Below are positions 37,949 to 48,200 of a DNA stretch of 64,000 nucleotides, piece by piece (the stretch's first letter is position 1; every line of letters begins with the position of its first letter). The stretch is from Drosophila pseudoobscura (lineage: Eukaryota > Arthropoda > Insecta > Diptera > Drosophilidae). The notes below the pieces were generated by a model that saw nothing but the letters and a program-made list of their open reading frames with translations, was not told the DNA's origin and ran no database searches. The translations under genes were made by a program, and so were the position numbers. The stretch covers positions 45,585,869 through 45,649,868 of the forward strand of contig NC_046683.1 in NCBI RefSeq assembly GCF_009870125.1, in the 5' to 3' direction.

Positions 37949-37976
37949 TTGAATCTTGTAATATAGCTTTCGTAGT

Positions 37977-37982
37977 TTTATT
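37977..37982 (-). terminator. Poly(A) signal of the minus-strand gene at 38056
   Basis: TTTATT on the + strand is AATAAA on the minus strand, 73 nt past the stop codon of the minus-strand gene. That spacing is normal for a short fly 3' UTR. Confidence 0.55.
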
Positions 37983-38055
37983 TAAACACCTGTAATTTTG
38001 GAAAAGATCTGGGCAACTGGTCAACACTGATCCGAACTGAGAGCTAGCCGGCTAC

Positions 38056-38682
38056 CTAGCAGGTCAAATCGAACTTGACAACCCCGTCGTAATCCGGGCC
38101 AAACTCCATGATGGGCTCGCTTTTTAACGCCCGGTTGTAGGAGGATCTATATGTGGTCTGTGCCTTGCCGGCGAGATGGGCCAGTAGCTTCTCGCACTTG
38201 AAGAGCTTTTTATAGTTGTAGGTCCTGGTCAGATTGCCGAATGATTGCAGCATGTCAAGCTCGGGCTGGCGCTGAGGAGGGCCGCAGTTTCCGCTATCCA
38301 ACTGCTTTTTCTTGAGGAACCGCTGGGGAAGCACTTCGTAGGTCAGGGTGGTGGTGGTGGTAAAATTCCGCGTCAGGGAGATGTGGTCCACTAAACTCAG
38401 GCTTGATGTCGAGTTTTTCCTTAAGTTCTGAAAGGCCTCCTGGCGCTGATCCGAGTAATTCTGGACCGTGTCTATCCCTGTGAAGGGCGCATTCGTGTAG
38501 GTCCGTTGGCTGACGGTCTGGTACTTCTCGCAGCCCTCCGGTGCTCTCACCCCTGGCACGGCGGCGTTGCTCTTCTCATCGATCTCATAGCGGCGCTCGG
38601 CCCAGTTGCCTATCAGCACCTCCTTGCCATACGGCGATGAGGCCATGTTACGCAGCAAGGACTTCTGGCCTGTGCTATGCAT
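38056..38682 (-). CDS. Unknown protein, tandem paralogue A (208 aa), perhaps axonemal
   Basis: Intact intronless ORF starting MHSTGQKSLLRNMASSPYGK. It shares a recognisable plan with its upstream neighbour at 38926-39645. Each has a VLIGNW/VLVGNW motif near the N-terminus (residues 19-26 here), then a Tyr-Glu/Gln-rich stretch, a PGV/PGL motif, an E-x-C-E-(K/R)-(Y/H)-(Q/K)-T motif, an SQ-x-TYT motif and a late LPxR/LPKM motif. The protein is rich in Tyr, Asn and Thr with no signal peptide or membrane segment. The layout recalls short sperm-tail or microtubule-inner proteins (CFAP95/DUF4572-like), but I recognise this only faintly and do not assert it. Codons end mostly in G or C. The gene is tail to tail with the zinc-finger unit. 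Confidence 0.7.
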   Translation of the reverse strand: MHSTGQKSLLRNMASSPYGKEVLIGNWAERRYEIDEKSNAAVPGVRAPEGCEKYQTVSQRTYTNAPFTGIDTVQNYSDQRQEAFQNLRKNSTSSLSLVDHISLTRNFTTTTTLTYEVLPQRFLKKKQLDSGNCGPPQRQPELDMLQSFGNLTRTYNYKKLFKCEKLLAHLAGKAQTTYRSSYNRALKSEPIMEFGPDYDGVVKFDLTC

Positions 38683-38925
38683 TCTACTGTTTTAATTTAT
38701 CTGCGAGTCCAACTGGATGAAAACTATGTATACAAGTAAAAAATTCAGAACTATCAAAAACACTGAGTATTAAAGAGTAAACTAAGATTAAAGATAAACA
38801 AGTGAACACCGACCTACTATACACCCCCCACCTACTTGAAAAACTAGACAAGCTGAATTCGGTTGGCCAAAGATTTGGATGTATGTTTTTAGGTATGGTA
38901 TTATACATTCTAAATATGGTATATA

Positions 38926-39645
38926 TTATGCGTACTTTGAGACTGCGGACTCAATTTTAAGGCTCATCAAGTCGTCGTGCATGTTACAATTCATGAAAAT
39001 AAACTTGCCGCGATCCTTCGTCTTGGTGTCGTTATCAGCGGTCGTCCACTCTCCCAGCCCCTGCTCGACGGGCTTTATTTTGATTTTGAAGTCCGTCATG
39101 TAGCTGGTAGCTCCACGATTTGGGCGTTCGCTGAGCAGCTTGCATCGAATTTTATTGCGTAGTAAACTGTTGTTGCCGTAACATTGTGTGGCATCGAGCT
39201 GGCTGGGCTGGTACCTCAGACCTGTCTTTTCCATCTGTAGGCACTCGTCCAGTCGCATCTTGGGCAGCATGTTGAACATCAGGGTGTTCATGGAGGTGTA
39301 GTTATTGAGGTACCGATCGTCATGGTCCAGTGGCTGGCGCGAGTTCTGCGATTCTTTGATCCCCTCCATGAGGTGCTTGCTTTCGATGTGATCGTATAGT
39401 GTTTCCTTTCTAGTGAAGGGCGTATACGTGGCTTGGCTGCATGTCTTGTGCCGTTCGCAAGCTTCCTCCGCCGTCAGTCCGGGGAGTATGGTGTTCCCGT
39501 TCCGTAAGTCCTTCTGATAGCGCTGATTGAACCAATTTCCGACCAACACATTGCTGCTGTAGGTCAGAGGTTTCTCCTTAGTGTAGGAGTGACGTTCGTC
39601 CTTCTCCTTATCCTTCTTCGAAAAGGCGTCCAGATCCGGTAACAT
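38926..39645 (-). CDS. Unknown protein, tandem paralogue B (239 aa), perhaps axonemal
   Basis: Intact intronless ORF as drawn from ATG at 39645 (MLPDLDAFSKKDKEKDERHS). It is longer at the N-terminus than its neighbour. The shared blocks are VLVGNWFNQRYQKD, ILPGLTAEEACERHKTCSQ, TYTPFTRKETLYDH and a later NTLMFNMLPKMRLDE region. Identity between the two is low, so the duplication is old. The C-terminus is highly charged and ends LKIESAVSKYA. No targeting signals are seen. A minus-strand ORF at 40332-40531 ends in a good donor, and an acceptor at about 39673 would join it in frame, so the true N-terminus may be longer. Same-strand arrangement 243 bp apart suggests related expression. Function unknown. 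Confidence 0.68.
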   Translation of the reverse strand: MLPDLDAFSKKDKEKDERHSYTKEKPLTYSSNVLVGNWFNQRYQKDLRNGNTILPGLTAEEACERHKTCSQATYTPFTRKETLYDHIESKHLMEGIKESQNSRQPLDHDDRYLNNYTSMNTLMFNMLPKMRLDECLQMEKTGLRYQPSQLDATQCYGNNSLLRNKIRCKLLSERPNRGATSYMTDFKIKIKPVEQGLGEWTTADNDTKTKDRGKFIFMNCNMHDDLMSLKIESAVSKYA

Positions 39646-39956
39646 GTTTAAAGTGTTTATAATGATATGTATGCTGAACTAGCAAAGAGGCTTAAATGAT
39701 AGGAAACTCTGTGACACGTTCCAAGATCAGAGAATCGAAAAGGTAAACTGATGAATAATATATAATACTCCTGGGATATAAAGTGCCTGGTGTTACTTTC
39801 ATAATAAATTCAAATTCAAACTAGGCCGCCAAACTAAGGATCGAAAGGAGAATACACGAGAAAATATAAGTGTAGAAATTATAAACACTACATGTATAAA
39901 TATAGTTAATATGTATATAACATACTAAGAACGCGGAGACCGCAACTCTTCATTTA

Positions 39957-40279
39957 TACCCGATAGATATGGTCACTCTCTATGATTGTGTGTTTTTAGT
40001 TATTTCGTATCTTCAATATTGCCACAGATTTTCGCTCTTTGCGGGGGCGGAAGTAAGCGGTGAAGTCCTGATATGAAATGTCGTTACTCTAGCTCTTATA
40101 GTCTTTGGACACTAGGCGCTGATAGGGACGGACAGACAGGGCTCAATGGACTCGGCTATTGATGCTGATCAGGAATATATATACTTTATGGGGTCGGAAA
40201 CTATTCCTTCTGGACGTTACACACATCCATTTTCACCACAAATCTAATATACCCCTATCCTCGTTTTGAGAATCGGGTA
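39957..40279. mobile_element. Dispersed-repeat remnant with inverted TACCCGAT ends
   Basis: The 323-bp segment starts TACCCGAT and ends ATCGGGTA, an exact 8-bp inverted terminal match. Inside it are phrases found in very common Drosophila interspersed repeats, such as GACTCGGCTATTGATGCTGA and ATATATACTTTATGGGGTCG followed by GAAACTATTCCTTCTGG. There is no ORF, so it is a nonautonomous or decayed copy. I do not assign a named family. Confidence 0.6.
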
Positions 40280-40331
40280 CAGAAATCGAAAAAAAACAGT
40301 ATAAAGAATGAACCAAAACAGAAAGACTCAC

Positions 40332-40531
40332 CTGTTCCCATACTTCAATAGGTAAGCGTTGAATATTATTTGATGTTCCCTTTTGCTGCGTTGTTTTGTT
40401 CTTGATTTTGTTGACCGCTTTGAATGAGTGACCTTAGGGGAAGCTGTAAGCTGTGATAAGACGGCAAGGCTCCGCTTAGTAACCGGCCTTCGTTTCTGCT
40501 CGTAGATGGACAAACTGTTTGCCGCTCTCAC
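40332..40531 (-). CDS. Possible upstream coding exon of paralogue B (low confidence)
   Basis: The minus-strand ORF (about 66 codons, starts MRAANSLSIYEQKRRPVTKR) ends at AACAG followed by GTGAGT, a consensus donor. A minus-strand acceptor TTCAG at about 39673 is followed by an open frame that runs into the ATG at 39645, and the phases match. The peptide is very basic (Lys/Arg/Ser). It overlaps one arm of a local repeat (40395-40475), so it may be noncoding DNA that is open by chance. Confidence 0.25.
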
Positions 40532-40955
40532 TTTAAGCCTTTCACTAACTTTTTGGTCATTAAGCCTTGTACTGCTTTCCGCTCTTTATATTGTTCTTGC
40601 GGTTAATTTTTTTTCTTTCGCACTTTCACTCACTTTTCGACCATTTACGTTTGCACTGCTTATTTCCTTGCACTGCTTATCGCTTTGTACTCCTTACTGT
40701 CTTGCACTCTTGCTCAGTTGCTTTTGATCTGTCTCTCACTATTGTCCATTTAGCATTCTCCCGCTCATTATATTGTTCTTGCGGCACATATTTTCTTTTT
40801 CACTCGCACTTTCACACAGTATTTGCCGCATTTCGCCTTGCACTTTTCACTTGATTTGCATTTAGACTCGCGCGCACCTCTACGCGCGATTTTATTGACC
40901 GCTTTGAGTGAGGGAGGGGGAAAAATACAAGCTTCGATAAGAGGGCGGTGAGAGG
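40395..40955. repeat. Diverged local duplication (two arms about 490 bp apart)
   Basis: A segment with TTGACCGCTTTGAATGAGTG and GATAAGACGG near 40411-40460 recurs as TTGACCGCTTTGAGTGAGGG with GATAAGAGGG near 40897-40945. Between them, TATATTGTTCTTGCGG followed by a T-rich run and ACTTTCAC also occurs twice, near 40588 and 40772. Together this shows nested, decayed direct repeats. Confidence 0.6.
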
Positions 40956-41314
40956 AGTACAGCAGAGCTGCGTGGGAGTTATTTCTCTGATAGTTCCCGC
41001 TCGCTGTTAAAGTTTACATGCCTCTATAATAACACTTCTTTCTTTCTCTGTTAGCTCCTTGCCCAATCTGTGGAGAGGCCGGTCGAGGCCGATCGCGAGT
41101 TTATGTAAGCATAATCTAAAACACACCACTAGATTTTCATAGATATCCAGGTATTAAGCGGCTGACAACATTTTAAATTAGAATTTAAATGAGACCGCCA
41201 AATGTTGGTTCTCCAGTCGAAGGCTGCCAGACTACTAAAGAAAGGTTCACAGCTGCATCTCTGCTTCCGATATGTTCCGCCTATCACACAAAAATATCAC
41301 CTACAAAAAATATA

Positions 41315-41322
41315 TATCGATA
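41315..41322. promoter_or_regulatory. DRE-like site TATCGATA (distal)
   Basis: Exact palindromic DREF/BEAF-32 core, about 460 bp upstream of the Lsm2 start codon, in gene-free sequence. Confidence 0.45.
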
Positions 41323-41741
41323 AGTCAATTCAAGCATGTATGGAATTTTGTGTACGTTTCTATATATTTGGAATATCGAAATCGGAATATCAAAGACACT
41401 TCACGAATGTTATGAAACTGGAAGAAGTTTAGCGCAGTTCAGGTGAAAGTAAGTAGAGAAGATAGATCTACAAGAATAATTACAAACAGTATTATTTTCC
41501 AAGTTGTGCAGCTTTTTAAATAAAGCGGGGATTTTGTATCGGTATATATCGGACAACAACAGGCAAAAACAGCCAAGGCAACCTTGGTTTTATTTTTCTT
41601 CAAGGTATATTGAGCAAATGGGGTGGATTTTACCTTGCATGCGTTGCATTTTCAGTGCCGTTCAGCCTCTCTGCCCGTTCTGGCCATACCCTTTTTTTCC
41701 TTTCATTATGTAGCAAACGTGTAGAATATTTATTAGAATAT

Positions 41742-41749
41742 TATCGATA
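41742..41749. promoter_or_regulatory. DRE site TATCGATA upstream of Lsm2
   Basis: Exact DREF-binding palindrome 37 bp before the Lsm2 ATG. DRE elements are typical of fly housekeeping promoters, which fits a core RNA-processing gene. It may lie at or just downstream of the cap site. Confidence 0.6.
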
Positions 41750-41785
41750 AATCCATCAATCAATTTACAAGAAATAACAAAAACA

Positions 41786-42223
41786 ATGGTGAGAAATCTG
41801 AAATAAATTTATATACAATGCTAATTGAACTTTTCCTCGTTGCCATCAGCTCTTCTACTCGTTCTTCAAATCTCTGGTGGGCAAGGAAGTCGTCGTCGAG
41901 CTGAAAAATGACCTCAGGTGAGTGTGGTTCCTGTGCATTTGTCGCGTGGAACCGGCCGCCGAAATCATGCATCTTCTTCTCCCTCCAATCAACAATCCAT
42001 CCACAGTATATGCGGCACTCTGCACTCCGTGGACCAGTATCTGAATATAAAGCTAACGGACATCAGTGTGACGGATCCAGACAAATATCCGCACATGCTC
42101 AGCGTAAAGAACTGCTTCATCCGAGGCTCTGTCGTCCGCTACGTCCAGCTGCCCGGCGAGGAGGTAGACACCCAGCTGCTGCAAGACGCCGCGCGCAAAG
42201 AGGCCGTGGTTAGCACGCGGTAG
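41786..42223 (+). CDS. Lsm2: U6 snRNA-associated Sm-like protein LSm2 (95 aa, 3 exons)
   Basis: Exons 41786-41788 (only the ATG), 41850-41917 and 42007-42223, with canonical GT-AG introns of 61 and 89 nt and matching phases. The spliced product begins MLFYSFFKSLVGKEVVVELK and ends AARKEAVVSTR, 95 residues, the usual LSm2 length. The Sm1 motif (VGKEVVVELKND, then the ICGTLHSVDQYLNIKL segment with the conserved Asp and Asn) and the Sm2 motif (FIRGSVVRYVQLP, with the RG pair) are both intact. LSm2 joins LSm3-8 in the nuclear ring that binds the U6 3' oligo(U) tail for splicing, and LSm1 and 3-7 in the cytoplasmic ring for decapping-linked mRNA decay. A first coding exon holding only the start codon is a common fly arrangement. 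A DRE lies 37 bp upstream. Identification is firm; the poly(A) site was not fixed. Confidence 0.95.
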
Positions 42224-43999
42224 AAACATCCCTTTGCGGCACGCTCACCTCAGTCCAGCTCCTCTGGGCGTTTTTTTTTTTTTGTTTGTGTACTTCAAGG
42301 CTTTTATTACATATATTCATGTGCTCCCGCCCTATACCTAAGTGAAACATTTGCCATAGCAAATGAAGAAATTTAATACAAAAATAATAGAACCACTCAA
42401 CACGTAAGACACTGCATTTAGCTATACGCATTAGAAATTGTATTTTCCAAAATTTTCCAAATTGAGCAGGAGAAGATGCATTCAACGCAATAGAAAAACA
42501 CTTAACGAAACCTAGGGCGCAGAGGAGTGCTTAAAGTACCACTAAATGTACATGCATACATATACATATACATATTTATGTTAACGATAGTGCTCGTGGG
42601 CAGCACAATGAATCCATTTATGTGAGTTATTTACGGCTCATCAATTTCTGATGAGTCAAGCCTGAGGTTTCGGGTAGACCACGGAAGTCTTTCGATTTTA
42701 TGTTGATATGCCGCGAAGGCAATGGCGTTCCATGCTCGAATGGCGACCGTGGGTCGCAGCTCCTCCGCTCAGTTTGCGTCATGTTGATAATGGCCAAAGG
42801 AATGGCTCCATAAAATTGTATAATTGCTGTGACGATGTCCCGTCTACTCCCAGTAGGTCATGTATGAACACAGTAGAATGGTATCTACCGACAAAAAGAC
42901 TCAAATGTCTCGATTAATGTATGTACGTATATTTCGCATTTTACGATTGGGCCTTTTGTATTGCTTTCAAACTGCTACCAAATGGCGGCTGTCACAGCCA
43001 TGACTGTCCGTCCTCAGGCATTGGAATTGGCATTGGCATTGTCACTGTGATGCTTCGTCGAGTAGGACCCACTAGGACAGCAAAAACAGCAGTTTTTGGC
43101 TATGCCAATAAAATGGAGAGGAGCAGCGGAATGTTTTTAATTCCTGGGGACCCCCGCTCCACTCCCCTCCACTCCACCAATACTCGTACCTAATACGGGC
43201 CGTTAAGTGCGGTCCCTTTCCGCTATCCATCCGTTCCCAGAATTGCTTTGTTTGAAAGAATGCGTACTAAAAATGAAATACTCGTTCGTAAAACATTTCT
43301 GTGCACTCGATGCTTACGGCATTTACATTAAAGACTGCTGGACCCAGGCAATACACACTGGGTGAAAAATCGTGCAATCAAAAGTTGTACGAGGCAGAGA
43401 AGTCGCCGTCTGACTGCGCATAATTGACTTGGGAACGGGGCATGGGGTTTGCTTGGGCCTAGCTAGGGCCTTGCTTGGGCCAGGACGAGAAAAACATTTT
43501 CGGCCATCGCCCCGCTCCCTCACGGATTCTTTTGGACGCAGGACTTTCATTATTTGTGGTAATTCGGTTCCGGTTTCCGTCGTAGCGCAGCGGCAGAGCA
43601 AAAACTTCGTGCCGCAGATTGGGGAGCAGGCCCACGCCCCCCCATTGTTCAGCATTTGAACACGGACTGCGAGATAGATACAGCATCGGAGCAGTGGATT
43701 CCAACGTTTTTAAAATGTCCCCGCCTATGTTATGCTGTTGCCTATCATGATGAGCGGCCCATGTCTGTGCGTCCACGTCCGCGTCCGCCTGTGTCGCACA
43801 TAAAATTTTGTAATATGCTAGGCGTGGAGGGTGGCGACCTATGAACGTGAGCCCGGTGGATTTATAGGCCCCCCCGCCAGCGCTAGTTCATCAACGTGTT
43901 GAGCTCTGCCTGTGCCTCTGCCTCTGCATCTGCCTCCGCCCCTGCCTCTGCGTGGGCGTAAAAAGTTGGCTCGTAAAGTCTCGGAAGGATCATTCGGTT

Positions 44000-44005
44000 T
44001 TTATT
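44000..44005 (-). terminator. Candidate poly(A) signal for CrzR
   Basis: TTTATT on the + strand reads AATAAA on the minus strand, about 1.28 kb past the CrzR stop codon. It is the first canonical signal I noticed downstream of that stop on the minus strand. Confidence 0.35.
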
Positions 44006-44446
44006 AAAAATAAACTATACAAATTTGACACAGATTATTTATACATAAGTACACACAACGTACGGTGCACATGAATATGCGAGCAGGATGCTGAATAGAT
44101 GGGCATACACGTAATCCTGTAGAGTTGTCCTCCGGATCCGTGCACATTTTTCGGGGCAATCAGCTTACAAAGGGTACGGTACTCGTGCACCGCACTCCTC
44201 CAATCCAATCCAATCCAATATACATACAATACAAACTCCCTGGGATAACTTTTCGAACAAATTGAGCAGAGATTTGGCTTTCGTATGACATTCAAAAATC
44301 AAAACATTATTGTCTTCAAGTAAATACATTTTAAAACAATGCTACTCGTAAAAGGAAAACAGTAATAGGCTCTGAGTAAGTAATGAAGGCATTCCAAAAC
44401 ACTGGAAATTCGTTGGATAAATATGAATGTTTGTTCAACGATTCGG

Positions 44447-44490
44447 TTGGGGGCTGCTATATTGGGGGCTACTATATTGGGGGCTGCTAT
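44447..44490 (+). repeat. 15-bp tandem repeat, three copies
   Basis: The unit ATTGGGGGCTGCTAT is repeated three times. One copy differs at one base (CTACTAT) and the first lacks its leading A. Decayed pieces continue to about 44520. It is a G-rich minisatellite in the CrzR 3' flank. Confidence 0.8.
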
Positions 44491-45280
44491 TGCTATTGCA
44501 GATGCTATTGGGGGAACTATTCGAGAGCGAAACGTGTCTCCCAAAAAATGCACATTGATATTTAAATGTATTAAATGTATTAAGTAATTATTACCCTGTT
44601 TGGTTTTTGGCTGCGTTAGACAATTGATTTTCAGAAAAGGACAACTGAGGGACGAATCTGACAGGATTCCGTCCGCTAACAAACTTTTCAACGTTGCACT
44701 GACATATGTAGAAGCAGACTGACTGATTTCAGAAAGTTTAATGTGTCTGCTCCCTGAAACGGACTAATGGCTAATTAAAATACTTATCGTTGGAGCTGCA
44801 TCGCTGCCGCCACAAAGCGAGACGGCTCCCGCTGCTTATCGATGAGTAGTACCTCCCCACCCACATCTGCCAGGGATTGCCCCGGTGTGGGCGAGGAGAC
44901 CGTACAAGCTAGAAATAAACACTCTACTCTAAGCACACCCATTGTGTTTGAAGACTTAACTCTCAATTGGTATTAACTACCCACACGTTCCTCGGCTCGG
45001 TGATCTGATCATCGACGCCTCAGCTCTCATGGTTAGCACATGGCTCATCCTGTTCCAGGTGCACCTCTCGCTCTCACTCTTACTCTTACTCTTACTCTTA
45101 CTCTATGCGATTCTCTGATCCTCTAATCTTCTGACATCATCACTGCACTGGAATCTCTTGGAAACCTTGCTGCCGCCGCACCAGCTCCCTGCTCAGGCAA
45201 TGGCAGCAGGAACACGCGTCCTCCGACCCATCCGTCGCCACATTTTCCACCGCCGCCGCCGCCGCCATCGCCAGCTCGTC

Positions 45281-48200
45281 TCACACGCTCGACACCCGCT
45301 CGTTGTTGTCCAGCAGCGCGGTGAGGTGCGCTCCACTGGCCACGCCCACGCCTACACCCCCGCGATGGGCGTCGTAGTTGAGAACGACAGTGGATGGGGT
45401 TGTCTGCAGCAGGAGGCGCTGCTGTTCCTGTTCGCGCAAGCAACTGGGGTGCCGGGCCAGGATCGCCAGGTGCGGATGTGGACTGCGCACCGACGAGCCC
45501 TTGCGCATCAGCTGCGGCGTTGCACTGTTGCTGCCGGACACAGAGCCGGGACCGGCACTGGAGGACCCTGGACCCACGTGCAGTAGACCAACTTGCTCCT
45601 TGAAGGGTGGTCCGGCACAGCCGTTGCTCGAGCTGCGGTAGTAGCTCTGCTGCCGGAAGGCACGCATCTGTCGGGAGCTTCCTCCGGTGCCGTCCACCTG
45701 CGTCACGGCTGTCAGCATGGATGGAGTGCGCTGAGAGTCGCCTCTGTGCAGATAGAGATAGAGAGAGAGAAGGAGCAATGGAGTTAACGGAGTTCCGTGT
45801 CAAAGGAGTGCCCATGTCGGGGTGGGGCACGGACTCACTACTCACCTGTTCAAGCTGTAGGCGTTGTTATTGCCGCCTCCACTGGACTTGCTACCTTTGC
45901 CCGGACACAGATGAAAGGCCCCGTAGATGAGAGGGTTGACGAGGCTGTTGGACATTCCGAAAAAGAAGATGGCGTCCTGCAGATCGTCGCCCAGCTGCAA
46001 ACAAATGGGAAAATTCAAATTAATTTTCTTTGCAGTCCTTTTGTTGGGATTGTGTGTGTCTGAATGGGTCTGGTAGGCAGGCGGACGATTGTGGTCTCTT
46101 CCCTGTGGCCCTAAACAATGCCGGCTTGTTGGACCGGACCGTCTTAGCTACCTCCGAGTGTGCCCTTTATACGAGTATATGGACATTGGTAAAATCTAAC
46201 GGCGCTTATCACAGGTACAAGTGCTCGGAGTGGTCACAGTCGAGTGCATGCGAATGCTCAATAAAAGGATTAGTCAGTCCCCTCTTTGATATTAAATGGT
46301 TTAAGTTTTATAGGGCACACAGGCGGTGGCAGCCCGAGACTGTGGAAAGGTAGCCATAATCCTGTACCTCTGGTACACGCTTTACGGGCAATCACAGGCA
46401 GTCATCAAAGTTGTCCTTCGTAGCCGTTAAGGAAAATTAATGACACGCCGGTCCGGGTCCGGGGGCCGCACGATTAATTAAAAATTGAGCATTAGAAATC
46501 ATTTTTATGTGCTCCGGCCCGCCCCTTCTGCAGGTGGTGAAAGAATGGAAAGATTCCCTGAAACGGATCTAACATCTGCGACTTGGGCGTGTCGGGCTCG
46601 GGGCTGGGTCCTTCGTGCTTTACAACCGCCACAAGCCGTAATATTAGACAAGACAAGAAAAGGCTGGAAGCCTTCGGGGCCTGTGGATGCTGATGGCGCG
46701 GCTCGGGTTGAAGTGAAGCAAACTGACAAATCGACTTCTGATTGATGTGCCATCGAAATCAGCCGATACTAAAAATCGTTTTTTCGGCCTGTCAGTCAGT
46801 CAGCAGCCGGAAATTTCTGAAGTGCCCTTGGACCCAATTGAAATGGCGATTCTTTGAAAGGGAAGCGACGCCTACGTTATACTCACCCTTTTGTCGGGAT
46901 TCAGGAACATGAACATAATCATCATCACGTAGTAGGGCGTCCAGCAGATGAGGAACGCTATGATGATCACCACGGAGATGCGCAGCGACTTCATTTTCGC
47001 CTTGTGTATTAGCCGCTGCCGATTCGTCTGGGTGGGAAGCTTGTTCGTGGAGTAGTTAGCCAGCTTGGAGCCCTGGAACATCTTCTCGCTGCCTGGTTGG
47101 GGCGCACCAGAGAGAGGAAATCAGTAGGATACATATGTGAGCTGTCCGAAACTTACTTGATATTGTGCGGAAGGTCGACATGTACGTTCCAAACAGTATG
47201 CACAGCGGCAGTAGAAAGGTGAAGACCAGAGTGAAGGTGGCATACATCTGCTCCTGCCAGTCTGCCGTGTAGAAGCCATGGGTGACACACTGGTAGAACT
47301 CCTCCACGAAGGGACCTCGCGCCACGTGGAATATGAAGAACTTGAGTGAGAAAGAAATTATGCACTGGTTACTTATCAATGAGTAGAAGCGGCGAAATGA
47401 GTTGTGTGGATGCGAGATGGACATATAAGTGTTTGCTTAACCTTTTCCCACATTGGCCAATATGGAGGCCAGGAGACGGAGGTGGAGGTGGATGCGGAGG
47501 CTGCCAGGCCTCAGCTAAGCCAAAGTTAAAAATTGCTGACTGAAGAAACTGTGCTGCTTTCATTTGTGAATTTGCGAATGCCAGCACATTTTGATGCCTT
47601 CCTAGACTCCCTCGGGTTTTCCCATTGTTGGACGTGAATAGGCCTGTAATTGAAGGCACACTTCCATGCTTTTGGCAGCTCAAGTTCGAGTTCGAATGGC
47701 ACACACCGCATTCCATTATTAACCCTCATAAGAGCCCACCTGTGTCTTAGAAAAAAGACGATGTCTCTGCCTCTGGTTACACACAGGATCTAATGCACTG
47801 GTCGTATCAAGTCTGGCCAACGCTGATAAAACGGAAGTCGAGACTTACTGGGTGGACTCCTGGGGACAGATGGGTCGGCGCTTAGCCAATACGCTAAGAC
47901 GCATTTTATTTGCACAGTTTATGGGTTTCTTGACGCCGCTCAACCGTTGCCAGTTGTCGCCTGCTGTTGCTGCTGTGCCAGCAGCTGACCCAAATGGTGA
48001 AACTTGCCACGCACCACTAAGCGGTGCAGTAAAACTATATAAGACATAAGACCTAAGACACTTGGGGACTAGAGCTAGGACTAGGCGAAAGAAAGCGCAT
48101 AATCGTATAATGGTTGATTTTTTATTAATTTCGCACATTTATAACTTCCGAGCCATTGACTCGACTAAAGCAGCCGGACAGAGCGAACAGAGCGGTGCTC

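Larger units (their letters stand above)
28022..37965 (+). other. Very long A-rich presumptive 3' UTR (about 10 kb) of the zinc-finger gene
   Basis: No coding exon is supported on either strand. The + strand is strongly enriched in CAAAA, AACCAAAACC and GAAAC strings, unlike balanced intergenic DNA, which fits a transcribed, strand-asymmetric UTR. Spaced AATAAA signals occur on the + strand (29831, 30780, 32909, 35194, 37943). The last lies just before the opposing gene's own signal, so the longest form would end there. Extended, neuron-enriched 3' UTRs of about this size are well known for fly regulatory genes. Transcription itself cannot be seen. Confidence 0.5.
42224..45280. other. Lsm2-CrzR intergenic / 3' flanks
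   Basis: The two genes converge here. No coding exon is supported. Lsm2's 3' end is unclear; a variant AATACA signal lies near 42373. The CrzR 3' UTR probably extends leftwards into this region. Simple repeats include a 15-bp tandem at 44447-44490 and a CTCTTA hexamer array at about 45070-45103. Confidence 0.5.

Noticed and set aside
41202..41432. 76-codon + strand ORF upstream of Lsm2
   Set aside because: No family resemblance, AT-rich codons, no splice or promoter support; probably chance.
45123..45845. 240-codon minus-strand ORF near the CrzR 3' end
   Set aside because: It is a frame-shifted shadow of CrzR exon 5. The in-phase exon joins at 45743 and ends at 45281.
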